From: Bacteroidaceae bacterium
GTDB lineage: Bacteria > Bacteroidota > Bacteroidia > Bacteroidales > Bacteroidaceae
Length of the DNA: 64,000 nucleotides
Assembly (NCBI GenBank): GCA_017651315.1
Contig: JAGCDE010000020.1
Span: forward strand, 37,504 to 101,503
Direction of reading: 5' to 3'
Position 1 is the first letter of the stretch, and every line of letters begins with the position of its first letter. The notes below the pieces were generated by a model, which had not been told where the DNA came from, did not search any database, and worked only from the letters and a program-made list of their open reading frames with translations. A program made the position numbers and the translations under genes. Positions 63,456 to 64,000 of this stretch are shown one piece after another.

Positions 63456-64000
63456 TCAGAGTTTAGGTCCGGCAGCAACCAGAGCCTTACCGGCCTCGTT
63501 GCCCTCGTACTTCTTGAAGTTCTTGATGAAGCGTGCAGCCAGATCCTTGGCCTTCTCTTCCCACTCGGCGCGGTTCTGATAGGTGTCGCGAGGATCAAGG
63601 ATGCCCCATGCCACACCGTTGAGCTGTGTGGGAACCTCCAGGTCAAAGTACGGGATCTTCTTGGTGGGAGCGTTCAGGATGTCACCGCCCAGGATAGCGT
63701 CTATTATACCACGGGTGTCGCGGATAGAGATACGCTTGCCTGTGCCGTTCCAGCCGGTGTTGACCAGATAAGCCTTGGCACCGCTCTTCTCCATCTTCTT
63801 GACCAGCTCCTCGGCATACTTGGTAGGATGCAGCTCGAGGAATGCCTGGCCGAAGCAGGCTGAGAATGTGGGAGTAGGTTCGGTGATACCGCGCTCTGTA
63901 CCGGCCAGCTTGGCTGTGAAACCTGACAGGAAGTAGTACTTGGTCTGCTCGGGAGTCAGGATTGATACGGGAGGCAGTACGCCGAATGCATCGGCTGACA
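63456..64000 (-). CDS. pckA: Phosphoenolpyruvate carboxykinase (ATP), C-terminal part; 5' end outside window
   Basis: Interconverts oxaloacetate and phosphoenolpyruvate with ATP. In Bacteroidota it often works in the CO2-fixing direction of mixed-acid fermentation to succinate. The visible 181 codons cover the C-terminal part: [82 protein letters not shown] and [23 protein letters not shown]. These match the ATP-type enzyme and not the GTP type. The frame runs off the window edge at 64000. Confidence 0.95.
   Translation of the reverse strand, partial: SADAFGVLPPVSILTPEQTKYYFLSGFTAKLAGTERGITEPTPTFSACFGQAFLELHPTKYAEELVKKMEKSGAKAYLVNTGWNGTGKRISIRDTRGIIDAILGGDILNAPTKKIPYFDLEVPTQLNGVAWGILDPRDTYQNRAEWEEKAKDLAARFIKNFKKYEGNEAGKALVAAGPKL

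Overview
The window is from a Bacteroidota chromosome, most likely order Bacteroidales. Evidence: a gldKLMN/porP type IX secretion cluster; promoters of the TTTG-N19-TAnnTTTG type used by this phylum's primary sigma factor, with almost no Shine-Dalgarno sequences; many lipoproteins; a sigma-54 gene; Bacteroidota-type LepB and PorT-like proteins. The content is essentially core chromosome. I see no prophage, insertion sequence or CRISPR array.

Layout. 1-9 kb (minus): priA (cut by the window edge), an outer-membrane barrel protein, then porP-gldK-gldL-gldM-gldN. 9-24 kb (plus): rpsU, a Xer-type recombinase gene, hpf, then a translation/transcription block ordered tRNA-Thr, tRNA-Tyr, tRNA-Gly, tRNA-Thr, tuf, tRNA-Trp, secE, nusG, rplKAJL, rpoB, rpoC. 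A 79-bp tandem repeat array sits inside the tRNA cluster, and a terminator-like hairpin lies between rplL and rpoB. 24-32 kb: dgt (minus) against dut, TPR lipoprotein, DUF4292 lipoprotein, EnvC-like, prfB, CYTH, VanZ (minus) and HhH genes. A 162-bp nearly symmetric hairpin fills the gap to a convergent alkaline phosphatase gene. 34-42 kb (minus): paaK, ACT gene, SSS symporter gene, iorA, iorB, aminotransferase gene, then cyclophilin and phosphatase genes. 42-51 kb (minus): a compact run of nucleoside kinase, rpoN, purE, ispG, cysS, M28 peptidase, sufE and a DUF4861-like gene. 51-64 kb: FKBP isomerase, a glutamine-amidotransferase/M19 dipeptidase fusion, an Lrp-type regulator, acpP-fabF with an Ig-like lipoprotein, a DUF4254/glycosyltransferase 9 pair, dapB-lepB-wbqC, and the end of pckA.

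The most notable system is at 34.9-42.0 kb. The genes encode an arylacetate-CoA ligase, a tandem ACT protein, a PaaL-class symporter, both subunits of an indolepyruvate/arylpyruvate:ferredoxin oxidoreductase, and an aminotransferase. In front of them is what reads as a complete classical ribosome-stalling attenuator: a promoter, a 17-codon leader peptide with five Tyr and two Phe codons (MTMESFYTSYFHYYYRN), mutually exclusive 1:2, 2:3 and 3:4 pairings, and a T-tailed terminator. This wiring would switch the operon on when charged Tyr/Phe tRNA is scarce. That suggests the pathway makes Phe and Tyr from arylacetates (import, CoA activation, reductive carboxylation, transamination) rather than only degrading aromatic amino acids. 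The leader and pairings are seen in the sequence; the pathway direction is inference.
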